DNA of 56,113 nt from Pseudomonas oleovorans subsp. oleovorans (GTDB taxonomy: Bacteria > Pseudomonadota > Gammaproteobacteria > Pseudomonadales > Pseudomonadaceae). The position numbers and the translations under genes were made by a program. The stretch spans positions 1 through 56,113 of the forward strand of contig NZ_NIUB01000033.1 of assembly GCF_002197815.1 (NCBI RefSeq). Direction: 5' to 3'. This document shows positions 41,011 through 49,087 of this stretch, piece after piece. The notes below the pieces were generated by a model, which saw only the letters and a program-made list of their open reading frames with translations, was not told the origin of the DNA and searched no databases. The number at the start of each line of letters is the position of its first letter. The first letter of the stretch is position 1.

Positions 41011-41838
41011 ATGATTTTTCGACGATTGATCTGGGCGGCGCTGGCTGTGGCCCTGCTGGTCGGCAGTGTGCAGTCGGGCCTGCAGCAGTTGCAGACCGCT
41101 CCCATCATCCTGGCGGCCGAGAGGTTTGAAAGCCAGAAGGTGGCCGCGCCCGAGCCGGTGTCAACGCCGACCGCTGCTGCTGCGCGCGTCCATGCGGACG
41201 GTGCGGCGCACGACCATGGCGACGCCGCCGAAGCATGGGCGCCCGCCGACGGGGTGGAGCGCTACTCCTGGACCTGGGTGGCCAATGTGCTGCACGCGTT
41301 CAGCATGGCGCTGCTAGTGCTGGCCGTGATGGCGGTGTGTCAGTGGCGCGGTAGCGCCTTGCGCGCTGTGCCCTTGGCCGCCTGGGTGGCCGCCGCCGGT
41401 TGGCTTACGTTTCACTTCTGGCCTTCGCTGGGCCTGCACGCCGAGATCCCCGGCATGGACGCCGGCCGGCTGGGTTCGCGCCAGGGCTGGTGGGTGCTCG
41501 CGGCGGGCGGTGCGGCGCTGGCCTGTGCGTCGGTTGCGCTGATGCGCAGCCCCCTGCGCTGGGCCGCTGCAATGGCTTGTCTGGCGCTGCCCTTCGTGGT
41601 GGGCGCGCCGCACATCGTGGCCGACCCGCTGGCCGGTTTCACGGGTGAGGCCCAGGCGGCGCTGCGCGAGCTGGGCAGCCAGTTCATCTGGGCCACCACC
41701 TGGTTGTCGCTGTCGTTCTGGGTGAGTATGGGCGTGGTGGCCGGTCTGGCCTTCCAGCGCTGGCTGAGCCCCGCCGTGGCGGCGCTGCTGCAGCGCACGG
41801 ACACCGCCCGGGCCCCAGCCATGGAGACGCCGCGATAA
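41011..41838 (+). CDS. cbtA: CbtA, cobalt-transporter membrane subunit
   Basis: This 275-residue protein has six or so membrane helices. ATG 41011 is chosen because GGAGAGAG lies 4-12 bases upstream; ATG 40999 would contain that site. The first helix (LIWAALAVALLVGSVQSGLQQL) is followed by a His-rich periplasmic loop (HADGAAHDHGDAAEAW). FHFWPSLGLHAEIPGMD is typical of CbtA. It completes the cobalt importer with CbtB and supports nitrile hydratase maturation. Confidence 0.85.
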   Translation: MIFRRLIWAALAVALLVGSVQSGLQQLQTAPIILAAERFESQKVAAPEPVSTPTAAAARVHADGAAHDHGDAAEAWAPADGVERYSWTWVANVLHAFSMALLVLAVMAVCQWRGSALRAVPLAAWVAAAGWLTFHFWPSLGLHAEIPGMDAGRLGSRQGWWVLAAGGAALACASVALMRSPLRWAAAMACLALPFVVGAPHIVADPLAGFTGEAQAALRELGSQFIWATTWLSLSFWVSMGVVAGLAFQRWLSPAVAALLQRTDTARAPAMETPR

Positions 41839-41924
41839 GCGACGTCAACGCAAGGGTCGTGCGGGGTGCTGATCTGAACCGCCCCGGGTTTTGAGGAGGC
41901 TCTTTTCCCTGAGAGGATAGAGCC

Positions 41925-42251
41925 ATGAGCAAGAAGTCGAACCAGTTTTCACCCGAAGTGCGCGAGCGTGCTGTTCGCATGGTGCTGGAGCACCGAGGCG
42001 AGTACCCATCTCTGTGGGCGGCCATCGATTCGATCGCGCCCAATATCGGTTGTGTGCCGCAGACCCTGCATACCTGGGTCAAGCGTGTCGAGGTCGACAG
42101 CGGCGTGCGTGAGGGCGTCAGCACTTCCGAGCTGCAGCGTCTGAAGGAGCTCGAACGCGAGAACAAGGAGCTGCGCAAGGCCAACGAGATCTTGAAGCTG
42201 GCCAGCGCGTTTTTCGCCCAGGCGGAGCTCGACCGCCGTCTGAAGCCCTGA
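41925..42251 (+). CDS. IS3-family transposase OrfA
   Basis: This 108-residue protein has the HTH (FSPEVRERAVRMVLEHRGEYPSLWAAIDSIAPNIGCVPQTLHTWVKR) and a leucine-zipper helix (LQRLKELERENKELRKANEILKLASAFF). OrfB normally follows by -1 frameshift; its start (GFIDQYRQAYGVESICKVLQVAPSGYW) is present from about 42252 but ends at 42403. The element cannot move by itself. Confidence 0.88.
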   Translation: MSKKSNQFSPEVRERAVRMVLEHRGEYPSLWAAIDSIAPNIGCVPQTLHTWVKRVEVDSGVREGVSTSELQRLKELERENKELRKANEILKLASAFFAQAELDRRLKP

Positions 42252-42403
42252 AGGGCTTCATCGACCAGTATCGACAGGCCTACGGGGTCGAGTCGATCTG
42301 CAAGGTGTTGCAGGTCGCCCCGTCAGGCTATTGGCGCCACGCCGCTCAACAACGCAACCCCCAACTGCGCTGTCCGCGCGCTCAACGTGACGACACCCTG
42401 GTG
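42252..42403 (+). pseudogene. IS3-family OrfB fragment
   Basis: It encodes KGFIDQYRQAYGVESICKVL...SGYWRHAAQQRNPQLRCPRAQRDDTLV, the N-terminus of OrfB. It is cut by the 38-bp Tn21-type repeat; the DDE catalytic part is missing. Confidence 0.8.
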
Positions 42404-42436
42404 GGGGTCGTCTCAGAAAACGGAGAATAAAGCACG

Positions 42437-45403
42437 TTAAGCCGATTGCAGAGGTCGCAACGGCCTGAACTTGCCCGCGCCGATCTTGGCGCTGCTGCGC
42501 CAGAGGTAATCGCCGGTCAGATTGATGTGTTCCCAGCCCAACGGCGACAGGTACTGCAATAGCGTTTCATCGACGGCATGGCCGTTGCTACGCAACGCAT
42601 GCGCTGCGCGCTCCAGGTAGACCGTGTTCCACAGCACGACAGCCGCCGTCACCAGATTGAGGCCGCTGGCCCGGTAGCGCTGCTGCTCAAAGCTGCTGTC
42701 GCGGATTTCGCCCAGCCGGTTGAAGAACACGGCGCGGGCCAGTGCATTGCGTGCTTCGCCTTTATTCAGCCCGGCATGGACGCGGCGGCGCAGCTCAACG
42801 CTTTGCAACCAGCCCAGGATGAACAACGTCCGCTCGATGCGCCCCAGCTCACGCAGGGCGACAGCCAGGCCGTTTTGGCGCGGATAGCTGCCGAGTTTCC
42901 TAAGCATCAGCGAGGCCGTCACCGTGCCTTGCTTGATCGAGGTGGCCAGGCGCAGAATTTCGTCCCAATGGGCGCGGACGTGCTTGATGTTGAGAGTGCC
43001 GCCGATCATCGGTTTCAGCGCGTCATAGGCGGCTTCGCCTTTCGGGGTGTAGAGCTTGGTGTCGCCCAGGTCTCGGATGCGCGGTGCGAAGCGGAAGCCC
43101 AGCAGGTGCATCAAGGCAAAGACGTGATCGGTGAAGCCCGCCGTGTCCGTGTAATGTTCCTCGATGCGCAGGTCGGACTCGTGGTACAGCAGGCCGTCAA
43201 GCACGTAGGTGGAATCGCGCACGCCGACATTGACCACCTTGTTGTGGAACGGCGCGTACTGGTCAGAGATGTGGGTGTAGAACGTCCTGCCTGGGCTGCT
43301 GCCATATTTCGGATTGATGTGCCCGGTGCTTTCTGCCTTGCTGCTGGTTCGGAAATTCTGTCCGTCCGACGATGATGTGGTGCCATCGCCCCAGTGCCCG
43401 GCAAAGGGATGCCGAAACTGGGCGTTGACCAGTTCGGCCAGCGCCATCGAATAGGTTTCATCGCGGGTATGCCAGGCTTGCAGCCAGGCGAGCTTGGCGT
43501 AAGTCGTACCGGGGCAAGATTCGGCCATTTTGGTCAGGCCCAGGTTGATCGCGTCGGCCAGGATCGTAGTCAGCAGCAGATTTTTGTCTTTGGCGAGGTC
43601 GCCGGATTTCAGGTGCGTGAAGTGGCGGGTGAAGCCCGTCCACTCATCGACCTCCATCAGCAGCTCGGTAATCTTGACGTGCGGCAGAATCATGGCCGTC
43701 TGGTCGATCAATGCCTGCGCGGTGTCGGGCACCGCAGCATCCAGCGGCGTGATCTTCAAGCCCGATTCGGTGATGATGGCGTCCGGTAGGTCGTTGGCCG
43801 CCGCCATGCGATTGACCGTGGCAAGTTGCGCTTCCAGCAACTCCAAGCGCTCGCTCAGGTACTGGTCGCAATCGGTGGCCACGGCCAGCGGCAATTCGCT
43901 GGACTGCTTGAGGCTGGCGAACTTCTCGGGTGGCACCAGGTAGTCCTCGAAGTCCTTGAACTGACGTGAACCCTGTACCCAGATGTCGCCCGAGCGCAAC
44001 GCGTTCTTAAGTTCCGACAGTGCGCACAACTCGTAATAGCGTCGGTCGATGCCGGCGTCGGTCATCACCAGCTTCTGCCAGCGCGGCTTGATGAAGTTGG
44101 TCGGTGCATCAGCGGGCACCTTGCGGGTGTTGTCGATGTTCATGCCGCGCAGCACCTCGATGGCGTCGAGCACGTCCTTGGCGGCGGGCGCTGCTCGCAG
44201 CTTGAGCACGTCGAGGAATTCCGGCGCGTAGCGGCGCAATGTGGCGTAACTCTCGCCGATGCGGTGCAGGAAGTCGAAATCATCGGGCTGGGCGAGCTTC
44301 TGCGCCTCGGTGACGCTCTCGGCGAAAGCGTCCCAGGAAATGACGGCCTCGATGGCGGCGAACGGATCGCGGCCCGCCTGCTTGGCGTCGATCAGCGCCT
44401 GGCCGATGCGCCCGTACAAACGCACCTTGGCATTGATGGCCTTGCCGGACGCCTGGAACTGCTGCTGATGCTTATTCTTGGCGGCGTTGAACAGCTTGCC
44501 CAGGATGCGGTCGTGCAGGTCGATGATTTCGTCGGTAACAGTAGCCATGCCCTCGATGGCCAGCGCCATGAGGGTGGCGTAACGTCGCTGTGGCTCGAAC
44601 TTGGCCAAGTCGGCGGGCGTCATCTGGCCACCCTCGCGGGCGATCTTGAGCAGCCGGTTTTGATGAACCAGCCGCTCGATGCCGGTAGGCAGGTTGAGCG
44701 CCTGCCAGGCTTTGAGACGTTCGATGTGTTCCAGCATGTAGCGGGAATTCGGCTTGGCCGGTGATTGCCGCAGCCATGCCAGCCAGGTGGTCTTGCCGTT
44801 GTCGCGGCGCTTCAACAGTTCATCCAGGCGATGCCGGTGCCCGCTCGACAACGGCTCGGACAGGGCTTCGTAGATGCGCCGATTGGCGCGGGTGATGGCC
44901 TCGGCACTGGCGCGCTCGATGGCGTTGAGCGCGGGCAGGATGATCGACTGCCGCCGTAGATGCTCAATCAAGGCGTTGGCCAGGACGATGCCCTTGTCGG
45001 TTTGCATAGCCAGCTCAGTCAGCGTGTGGACAGCCTGCCGGTAGTGACTCACGGTGAACGGCTGGAAGCCGAACACCGTTTGCAGTTCGACCAGGTGCTC
45101 GCGCCGGGTCTGCTCCCGCTGCCCGTAGTCGTCCCAGCTTTCGACCGGCACTTTGAGTTGCGACGCCACGATGCGCAGCAAGGGCGGAAACGGCGGCTCA
45201 TCAACGCCCAGGATGACGCCGGGGAATCGCAGGTAGCAAAGCTGAATGGCGAAGCCCAGCCGATTCGCAGGCCCGCGCCGCTGACGAATCACCGACAGGT
45301 CGGTGTCGCTGAACGTGTAGTATCGGATCAGATCGTCTTTGACATCGGGCAATGCCAGCAGGCTTTGTCGCTCGGTGGCGGACAGAATGGAACGACGCGG
45401 CAT
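42437..45403 (-). CDS. tnpA: Tn21-subgroup transposase, copy 2
   Basis: A 988-residue transposase beginning MPRRSILSATERQSLLALPD and ending KFRPLRPLQSA. All family segments are intact, including SSSDGQNFRTSSKAEST and the C-terminal EARNALARAVFFNRLGEIRDSSFEQQRYRASG. Differences from copy 1 are spread along the protein, so the two were acquired separately rather than duplicated in place. It starts two bases after its resolvase. Confidence 0.95.
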   Translation of the reverse strand: MPRRSILSATERQSLLALPDVKDDLIRYYTFSDTDLSVIRQRRGPANRLGFAIQLCYLRFPGVILGVDEPPFPPLLRIVASQLKVPVESWDDYGQREQTRREHLVELQTVFGFQPFTVSHYRQAVHTLTELAMQTDKGIVLANALIEHLRRQSIILPALNAIERASAEAITRANRRIYEALSEPLSSGHRHRLDELLKRRDNGKTTWLAWLRQSPAKPNSRYMLEHIERLKAWQALNLPTGIERLVHQNRLLKIAREGGQMTPADLAKFEPQRRYATLMALAIEGMATVTDEIIDLHDRILGKLFNAAKNKHQQQFQASGKAINAKVRLYGRIGQALIDAKQAGRDPFAAIEAVISWDAFAESVTEAQKLAQPDDFDFLHRIGESYATLRRYAPEFLDVLKLRAAPAAKDVLDAIEVLRGMNIDNTRKVPADAPTNFIKPRWQKLVMTDAGIDRRYYELCALSELKNALRSGDIWVQGSRQFKDFEDYLVPPEKFASLKQSSELPLAVATDCDQYLSERLELLEAQLATVNRMAAANDLPDAIITESGLKITPLDAAVPDTAQALIDQTAMILPHVKITELLMEVDEWTGFTRHFTHLKSGDLAKDKNLLLTTILADAINLGLTKMAESCPGTTYAKLAWLQAWHTRDETYSMALAELVNAQFRHPFAGHWGDGTTSSSDGQNFRTSSKAESTGHINPKYGSSPGRTFYTHISDQYAPFHNKVVNVGVRDSTYVLDGLLYHESDLRIEEHYTDTAGFTDHVFALMHLLGFRFAPRIRDLGDTKLYTPKGEAAYDALKPMIGGTLNIKHVRAHWDEILRLATSIKQGTVTASLMLRKLGSYPRQNGLAVALRELGRIERTLFILGWLQSVELRRRVHAGLNKGEARNALARAVFFNRLGEIRDSSFEQQRYRASGLNLVTAAVVLWNTVYLERAAHALRSNGHAVDETLLQYLSPLGWEHINLTGDYLWRSSAKIGAGKFRPLRPLQSA

Positions 45404-45405
45404 GC

Positions 45406-45963
45406 TCAGGACTCGCGCAGGTACTGGTACAAGGTTTCACGGCTAATGCCGAAGTCGCGGGCGATCAGGGCCTTTTGCTCGCCCGCCGCGACGCGCCGTT
45501 TCAGTTCGGCAATCTGCTCATCGTTCAGTGACTTTTTGCGGCCCCGGTACGCACCCCGCTGCCGGGCCAGCGCGATTCCTTCGCGCTGCCGCTCGCGGAT
45601 CAAGGCCCGCTCGAACTCGGCAAACGCGCCCATCACCGACAGCATCAAATTCGCCATCGGCGAATCCTCGCCAGTGAAGGCCAGGCTTTCCTTGACGAAT
45701 TCGATGCGTACCCCGCGCTTGGTCAGGCCCTGCACGATGCGGCGCAAGTCATCCAGGTTGCGTGCCAGGCGATCCATGCTGTGCACCACCACGGTGTCGC
45801 TTTCGCGCACGAAGGCGAGCAGCCTTTCCAGCTCGGGACGCTGGGTGTCCTTGCCGGATGCCTTGTCGGTGAACACCCGCGCCACCTGAACCCCTTCCAA
45901 TTGCCGTTCCGGGTTCTGGTCGAAGCTGCTGACGCGAACGTAGCCGATGCGTTGACCGTACAA
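45406..45963 (-). CDS. tnpR: Tn21-subgroup serine resolvase, copy 2
   Basis: A 185-residue resolvase with Ser12 in IGYVRVSSFDQN, VVVHSMDRLARNLDDLRR and a C-terminal HTH (KALIARDFGISRETLYQYLRES). Unlike copy 1 it keeps an upstream AT-rich region that can hold its res site, so it may be the only self-sufficient resolvase of the region. Confidence 0.95.
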   Translation of the reverse strand: MYGQRIGYVRVSSFDQNPERQLEGVQVARVFTDKASGKDTQRPELERLLAFVRESDTVVVHSMDRLARNLDDLRRIVQGLTKRGVRIEFVKESLAFTGEDSPMANLMLSVMGAFAEFERALIRERQREGIALARQRGAYRGRKKSLNDEQIAELKRRVAAGEQKALIARDFGISRETLYQYLRES

Positions 45964-46120
45964 AGTGTCTCCAAGGGTAATGTGTCAGAGTGAAATCTAT
46001 TACTCTTGACTGATTGTGTCAATAAATTTCATATTGGACTCTATTCTGACGTGATTACAGTCTCTTCCCTGACGTTGCGTTAGGGTATACCTCAAATTGA
46101 CACTGCGTATTCCAGAGAAC
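45964..46120. promoter_or_regulatory. Putative res site and tnpR promoter
   Basis: AT-rich relative to its surroundings, with short inverted pairs around TGTCAG/CTGACG (for example GTGTCAGAGTGAAATC and TATTCTGACGTG) and TTGACT/TGTCAA. This is the expected place for the three resolvase sites of a Tn21-like transposon. Exact subsites were not delimited. Confidence 0.5.
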
Positions 46121-46123
46121 GTG

Positions 46124-46150
46124 ATGACGGAAGGTTGAACCTTCCGTCAT
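46124..46150. terminator. 27-bp near-perfect palindrome
   Basis: Two 13-base arms (ATGACGGAAGGTT and complement) surround a single base. It lies 53 bases after the OsmC-gene stop on the minus strand. It could end the OsmC transcript, but no T-run follows, so a protein-binding or boundary role is equally possible. Confidence 0.45.
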
Positions 46151-46202
46151 AGCGCATCTGGTTTGGCCTCCCGTCAGCCAACCACGGGAAACACTGACTC
46201 GA

Positions 46203-46769
46203 TCATTGGAGAATGGTCAGCTTGGCCTTGAGATCAATGGCTCTCGCGAAGTTGTGGTAATTCGGCGATGTTCGCTGCACCTGCGCGTGCAATGCTTTCA
46301 GCGCCGCCGAATCCGCCGACGACTCCATTTCGACCTCATACTCGACCTGGTCGTACCCTGGATTGATCCCAGGATCGATTCCAAGAAAACCTCTCAGATC
46401 GAGGCTTCCCTTCGTGCGGATAGTCAGCGATTGCAACTCGATGTTCATTGCCGCCGCATTTGCCGCGTAGGTTGCAGTCATGCATGCGTTCAACGCAGCC
46501 AGGATCAATTCTTGTGGATTAGCGGCCGTGTCGGTACCGAGCAATTCTGCCGGTTCGTCCGCGTCGATGACAAAGCCGCGCGCCAAGGCCGTGTCACCTA
46601 GTACGAGCGGCATGGTTCGCGCACGCGTCCGGGTGCCACCCTCCCAGGTTGTCACGACGCCGAACGTCGCGATGCCTGCGGCGGGCTTTGCTGCGACCTG
46701 ATCTGCAAACTCACGCAATGCGCCGACGTTGATCCCGTTGCCGGGAGTTCCTTTAATGTTTGTGTTCAT
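46203..46769 (-). CDS. OsmC-family protein
   Basis: This 188-residue protein starts at ATG 46769 with GGGGGAACGAG upstream. OsmC/Ohr-like signature parts are present: a first half with TRARTMPLVLGDTA and GTDTAANPQELILAALNACMTATYAANAAAMNIEL containing a single catalytic-type Cys; a second Cys is not seen. Such proteins reduce organic hydroperoxides or handle thiol stress. It directly follows the SDR gene and is likely co-transcribed from the operator at 47575. Confidence 0.8.
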   Translation of the reverse strand: MNTNIKGTPGNGINVGALREFADQVAAKPAAGIATFGVVTTWEGGTRTRARTMPLVLGDTALARGFVIDADEPAELLGTDTAANPQELILAALNACMTATYAANAAAMNIELQSLTIRTKGSLDLRGFLGIDPGINPGYDQVEYEVEMESSADSAALKALHAQVQRTSPNYHNFARAIDLKAKLTILQ

Positions 46770-46783
46770 TTCTCGTTCCCCCA

Positions 46784-47560
46784 TTATGTGTTACGCCCGG
46801 CCATCACGCCGCCGTCAACGTCCCAGATTGCGCCCGTCACCCATGCTGCCTTGTCCGACAACAGGAAGAGGATGACCTCGGCGACGTCTTGTGGCGTCCC
46901 AACCCTGCCGATTGGGTGGAAGCTGTTGAATCCCTGTAAGGCGCCATGAACCTCGGCCTTGGGTATGAATCCCTCGTAAATCGGCGTTTCGACAACCGCC
47001 GGAGAAACGGCATTGACCCTGATTTGTTTGGATGCCAGCTCCATCGCAAGGTGCTGGGTCAGCGAATGCAAACCTGCTTTTGCCATCGAATACGCGGACG
47101 ACGGCGTAGCCGCAATCGCCTGCTTGCCCCACATCGAGCCGATGTTCACAATGGCGCCGGGACGCTCGCTGGCCACGAGATTGGCCACGACTTTTTGTGT
47201 GATGAAGAAGAACGCTTTATTCAACGTCAAATATTGTTCGTAATCACTTTCCGTGTGCTCAAGAAACGCCTTCGGGAAGAACACCCCAGCCGCGTTGACC
47301 AGAAGATTGATGTCCTTGTGGTGTTCATCGATGGTATGCAGGAGTCGCTTCACATCTTCGGCTCGCGAGAGATCGGCAGTCAGGGCGGTCACGGTGCCCA
47401 ACGACGACAGCGCCTTGCGGGCCTCTTCGGCCTTGTCTTCACGGTGACCGACGATGACGACGCTTCCGCCTTGCTCAAGAACCATGCGGGCAGTTTGCAG
47501 TCCCATCCCGCTAGTGCCGCCGATGACCAACAACTTCTTGCCATTAAATTCAGTACTCAT
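46784..47560 (-). CDS. Short-chain dehydrogenase/reductase
   Basis: This 258-residue SDR starts at ATG 47560 with GGAGATT upstream. The Rossmann motif GGTSGMG (about 13-19), NAAG (about 86-89), the catalytic Ser in NIGSMWG, and Tyr-x3-Lys in SAYSMAKAG are all present. It is an NAD(P)-dependent oxidoreductase of unknown substrate. It is the first gene of the SDR-OsmC pair, under a palindrome that matches one in front of the cupin-TetR pair. Confidence 0.9.
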   Translation of the reverse strand: MSTEFNGKKLLVIGGTSGMGLQTARMVLEQGGSVVIVGHREDKAEEARKALSSLGTVTALTADLSRAEDVKRLLHTIDEHHKDINLLVNAAGVFFPKAFLEHTESDYEQYLTLNKAFFFITQKVVANLVASERPGAIVNIGSMWGKQAIAATPSSAYSMAKAGLHSLTQHLAMELASKQIRVNAVSPAVVETPIYEGFIPKAEVHGALQGFNSFHPIGRVGTPQDVAEVILFLLSDKAAWVTGAIWDVDGGVMAGRNT

Positions 47561-47574
47561 AATAATCTCCTTAA

Positions 47575-47592
47575 CTACCAACTAAATGGTAG
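47575..47592. promoter_or_regulatory. TetR operator candidate upstream of the SDR gene
   Basis: CTACCAACTAAATGGTAG: CTACC(A) and TGGTAG arms around a 6-base centre. It matches the site at 48895-48912 in 15 of 18 bases and lies 15 bases before the SDR start. Confidence 0.75.
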
Positions 47593-47619
47593 GGTTGTGT
47601 TGCAAAAAAAGTGCCGACC

Positions 47620-48204
47620 TCAGGTCAACACGGTGGAAAGAAAAGTGTTTCCAACTTCGGCCGGTCCGCGTGACGACCGCATGCCACGGCCCACCATCAT
47701 CGAGCCTTCCAACGCGCACAAGAATGCCTCTGCGAGAGCCTCTGGGGTGGAATTCGAGGTGATCAGCGCGGCACGCTGACCATCGGCAACGACAAGAGTC
47801 AACCAGTCGAGATTGACTTTAAAGAATCGCTCGACCTCGCTCACAACGGCGTCCGGCAGCGAGTCCGACTCGGCACCCAACATGCCGCAGACACAAAGGC
47901 GCCGGTCCTTGGCGAAGGTGCGTTCGAAAAGTGCCGCATACGCAGTTAGCCTGTCAGGCGCTTTCGCATGCTGCCCTTCGATGCTCAGCAACTCCTCACG
48001 AAACCGGTGCGTGTAGCGCTGTGCGACCACGGCCACGAGTTCACCCTTCTTGGGAAAGTGGTGGTGGATACTTGGTTTTTTGATGCCTACCAACTGGGCC
48101 ACGTCGTCGTATGAGAAGCCGTTGTAGCCGTGCTGCTGTACCAACCCTTCAGCGGCATCGACCACCCGCTCGGCGGTCGGCGAGATTTCGGAGAAATGCT
48201 TCAT
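47620..48204 (-). CDS. TetR-family regulator
   Basis: A 194-residue regulator. The N-terminal HTH (ERVVDAAEGLVQQHGYNGFSYDDVAQLVGIKKPSIHHHFPKKGELV) is typical of TetR. The ligand domain contains CVCGMLGAESDSLPDAV, seen in AcrR/NemR-like members, where Cys can sense electrophiles (possible here). Its start overlaps the cupin stop (ATGA), so it autoregulates through the cupin promoter. The two matching palindromes at 47575 and 48895 are its likely targets. Confidence 0.88.
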   Translation of the reverse strand: MKHFSEISPTAERVVDAAEGLVQQHGYNGFSYDDVAQLVGIKKPSIHHHFPKKGELVAVVAQRYTHRFREELLSIEGQHAKAPDRLTAYAALFERTFAKDRRLCVCGMLGAESDSLPDAVVSEVERFFKVNLDWLTLVVADGQRAALITSNSTPEALAEAFLCALEGSMMVGRGMRSSRGPAEVGNTFLSTVLT

Positions 48205-48881
48205 GCAAGCGCCTCATTTGATTCGGCGACTGGCAGGTGGCCTGTCTTGACCAGGATGGTGCAGCCTGTATTGCTGAAGGGACGGTGAGCACTCAAATGC
48301 GGACTGCGCATCCATGTGCCGGTAGGGTAGCTTCCGAACTCATCCTCAAAGACGCCTTCCAACACATAGATTTCTTCACCGCCGTAGTGACGATGCGAAT
48401 TGAATCGTGTCCCCGGGGCCCAGCGCACCAAAGCCGTATGTTGTGTGTCGAACTCAGAAAGTGGCATCACCGACAGACCCGGCACGAGGCCTGGAAACCA
48501 GGGGCCGTTACGGGTGTCGACCACGGTGCGTTGGCTGTCGGCTAGATCAAGATGGCGCAGCTTGACGAACAACGTGCAACCCGTCGCGGAGCTCGGTGCA
48601 TGCGAAGAACCTGGTGGATTCTTGATGTAAGTCCCAGGCCCGAAGGTCCCGGATTCGTCGCTGAATTCGCCGTCCAGGACCAGAATCTCCTCGCCCAAGT
48701 CGTGCTTATGATTTTCAAAAGCGGAGCCCGGCGCGTATCGCACGATCGAGGTGGCACGCGCCACTTCGTCGCCATCACGCTCCAGTAACTGGCGTTGAAT
48801 CCCGGTCGCTGGCGAATCGACCCACTGTAAGCTTGAAGGCTCGACGACAACACGCTGCGAAAGATCTGAATTGAGTTTCAT
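48201..48881 (-). CDS. Double cupin protein (ChrR-like)
   Basis: This 226-residue protein has two cupin repeats. The first is FENHKHDLGEEILVLDGEFSDESGTFGPGTYIKNPPGSSHAP; the second is FNSHRHYGGEEIYVLEGVFEDEFGSYPTGTWMRSPHLSAHRPF. Each carries the H-x-H-(x)3-4-E-(x)6-G and distal His metal ligands. This is the ChrR cupin-like family; some act as metal-dependent dioxygenases or anti-sigma domains. As the first gene before tetR it may detoxify or bind the inducer (inference). Confidence 0.8.
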   Translation of the reverse strand: MKLNSDLSQRVVVEPSSLQWVDSPATGIQRQLLERDGDEVARATSIVRYAPGSAFENHKHDLGEEILVLDGEFSDESGTFGPGTYIKNPPGSSHAPSSATGCTLFVKLRHLDLADSQRTVVDTRNGPWFPGLVPGLSVMPLSEFDTQHTALVRWAPGTRFNSHRHYGGEEIYVLEGVFEDEFGSYPTGTWMRSPHLSAHRPFSNTGCTILVKTGHLPVAESNEALA

Positions 48882-48894
48882 GGCTTTATTTCAT

Positions 48895-48912
48895 CTACCG
48901 ACTACTTGGTAG
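48895..48912. promoter_or_regulatory. TetR operator candidate upstream of the cupin gene
   Basis: CTACCGACTACTTGGTAG, 13 bases before the cupin start. Arms are as in 47575-47592, so one regulator probably controls both transcripts. Confidence 0.75.
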
Positions 48913-49008
48913 GTAAGTTATAAGATCCCGATTTGTTTGTCAAATAGCTTTCGCCATTTTCTTTCATCCATTGAAAAAACAATGAATTGGTTACAAGAAC
49001 TCGCGAAG

Positions 49009-49046
49009 CTTAGCGTACGATTTTTTCCGAATTCTCTATCGTCCCC
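49009..49046 (-). repeat. Right 38-bp inverted repeat of the composite transposon
   Basis: It reads CTTAGCGTACGATTTTTTCC...GTCCCC; the complement begins GGGGACGATAGAGAATTCGG. The inner 25 bases match the left end at 17094-17131 exactly, while the outer part differs. Confidence 0.9.
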
Positions 49047-49051
49047 CAGTA
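49047..49051. repeat. Target-site duplication of the composite transposon, right (CAGTA)
   Basis: Identical to 17089-17093. Joining 17093 to 49052 should recreate the empty site. Confidence 0.9.
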
Positions 49052-49087
49052 GCCCACATCCTGCACGCCACACTGCCCAGCCATGCC

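Larger units (their letters stand above)
41870..42403 (+). mobile_element. IS3-family element, 3' part removed by Tn21-like module 2
   Basis: The left end is near 41870 (TGATCTGAACCGCCCCGGG). It contains complete orfA and about 50 codons of orfB, then the Tn21-type repeat begins at 42404. A related end sequence (CCCGGGGCGGTTCA) occurs at 35743-35756, beside the other IS3 fragment. Confidence 0.8.
42404..46120 (-). mobile_element. Tn21-like module 2 (terminal repeat, tnpA, tnpR, res region)
   Basis: The terminal repeat at 42404-42441 (GGGGTCGTCTCAG...GTTAAG) is followed by intact tnpA and tnpR in the same orientation as module 1. The probable res region runs to about 46120. No second end of this type was found, so the module is one-ended; the outer Tn1721-type end at 49046 may serve instead. 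Confidence 0.85.
17094..49046. mobile_element. 32-kb composite Tn3-family transposon (Tn1721/Tn501-type ends)
   Basis: The outer ends are 38-bp inverted repeats of the Tn1721/Tn501 type at 17094-17131 and 49009-49046. They share the inner 25 bases (GAATTCGGAAAAAATCGTAC core to TAAG) and differ in the outer part. Matching 5-bp target repeats show that the whole 31,953 bp arrived, or was later expanded, between these ends. Its own tnpA survives only as a 3' fragment, so movement would need a transposase supplied in trans. Nested elements inside are listed separately. Confidence 0.85.
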
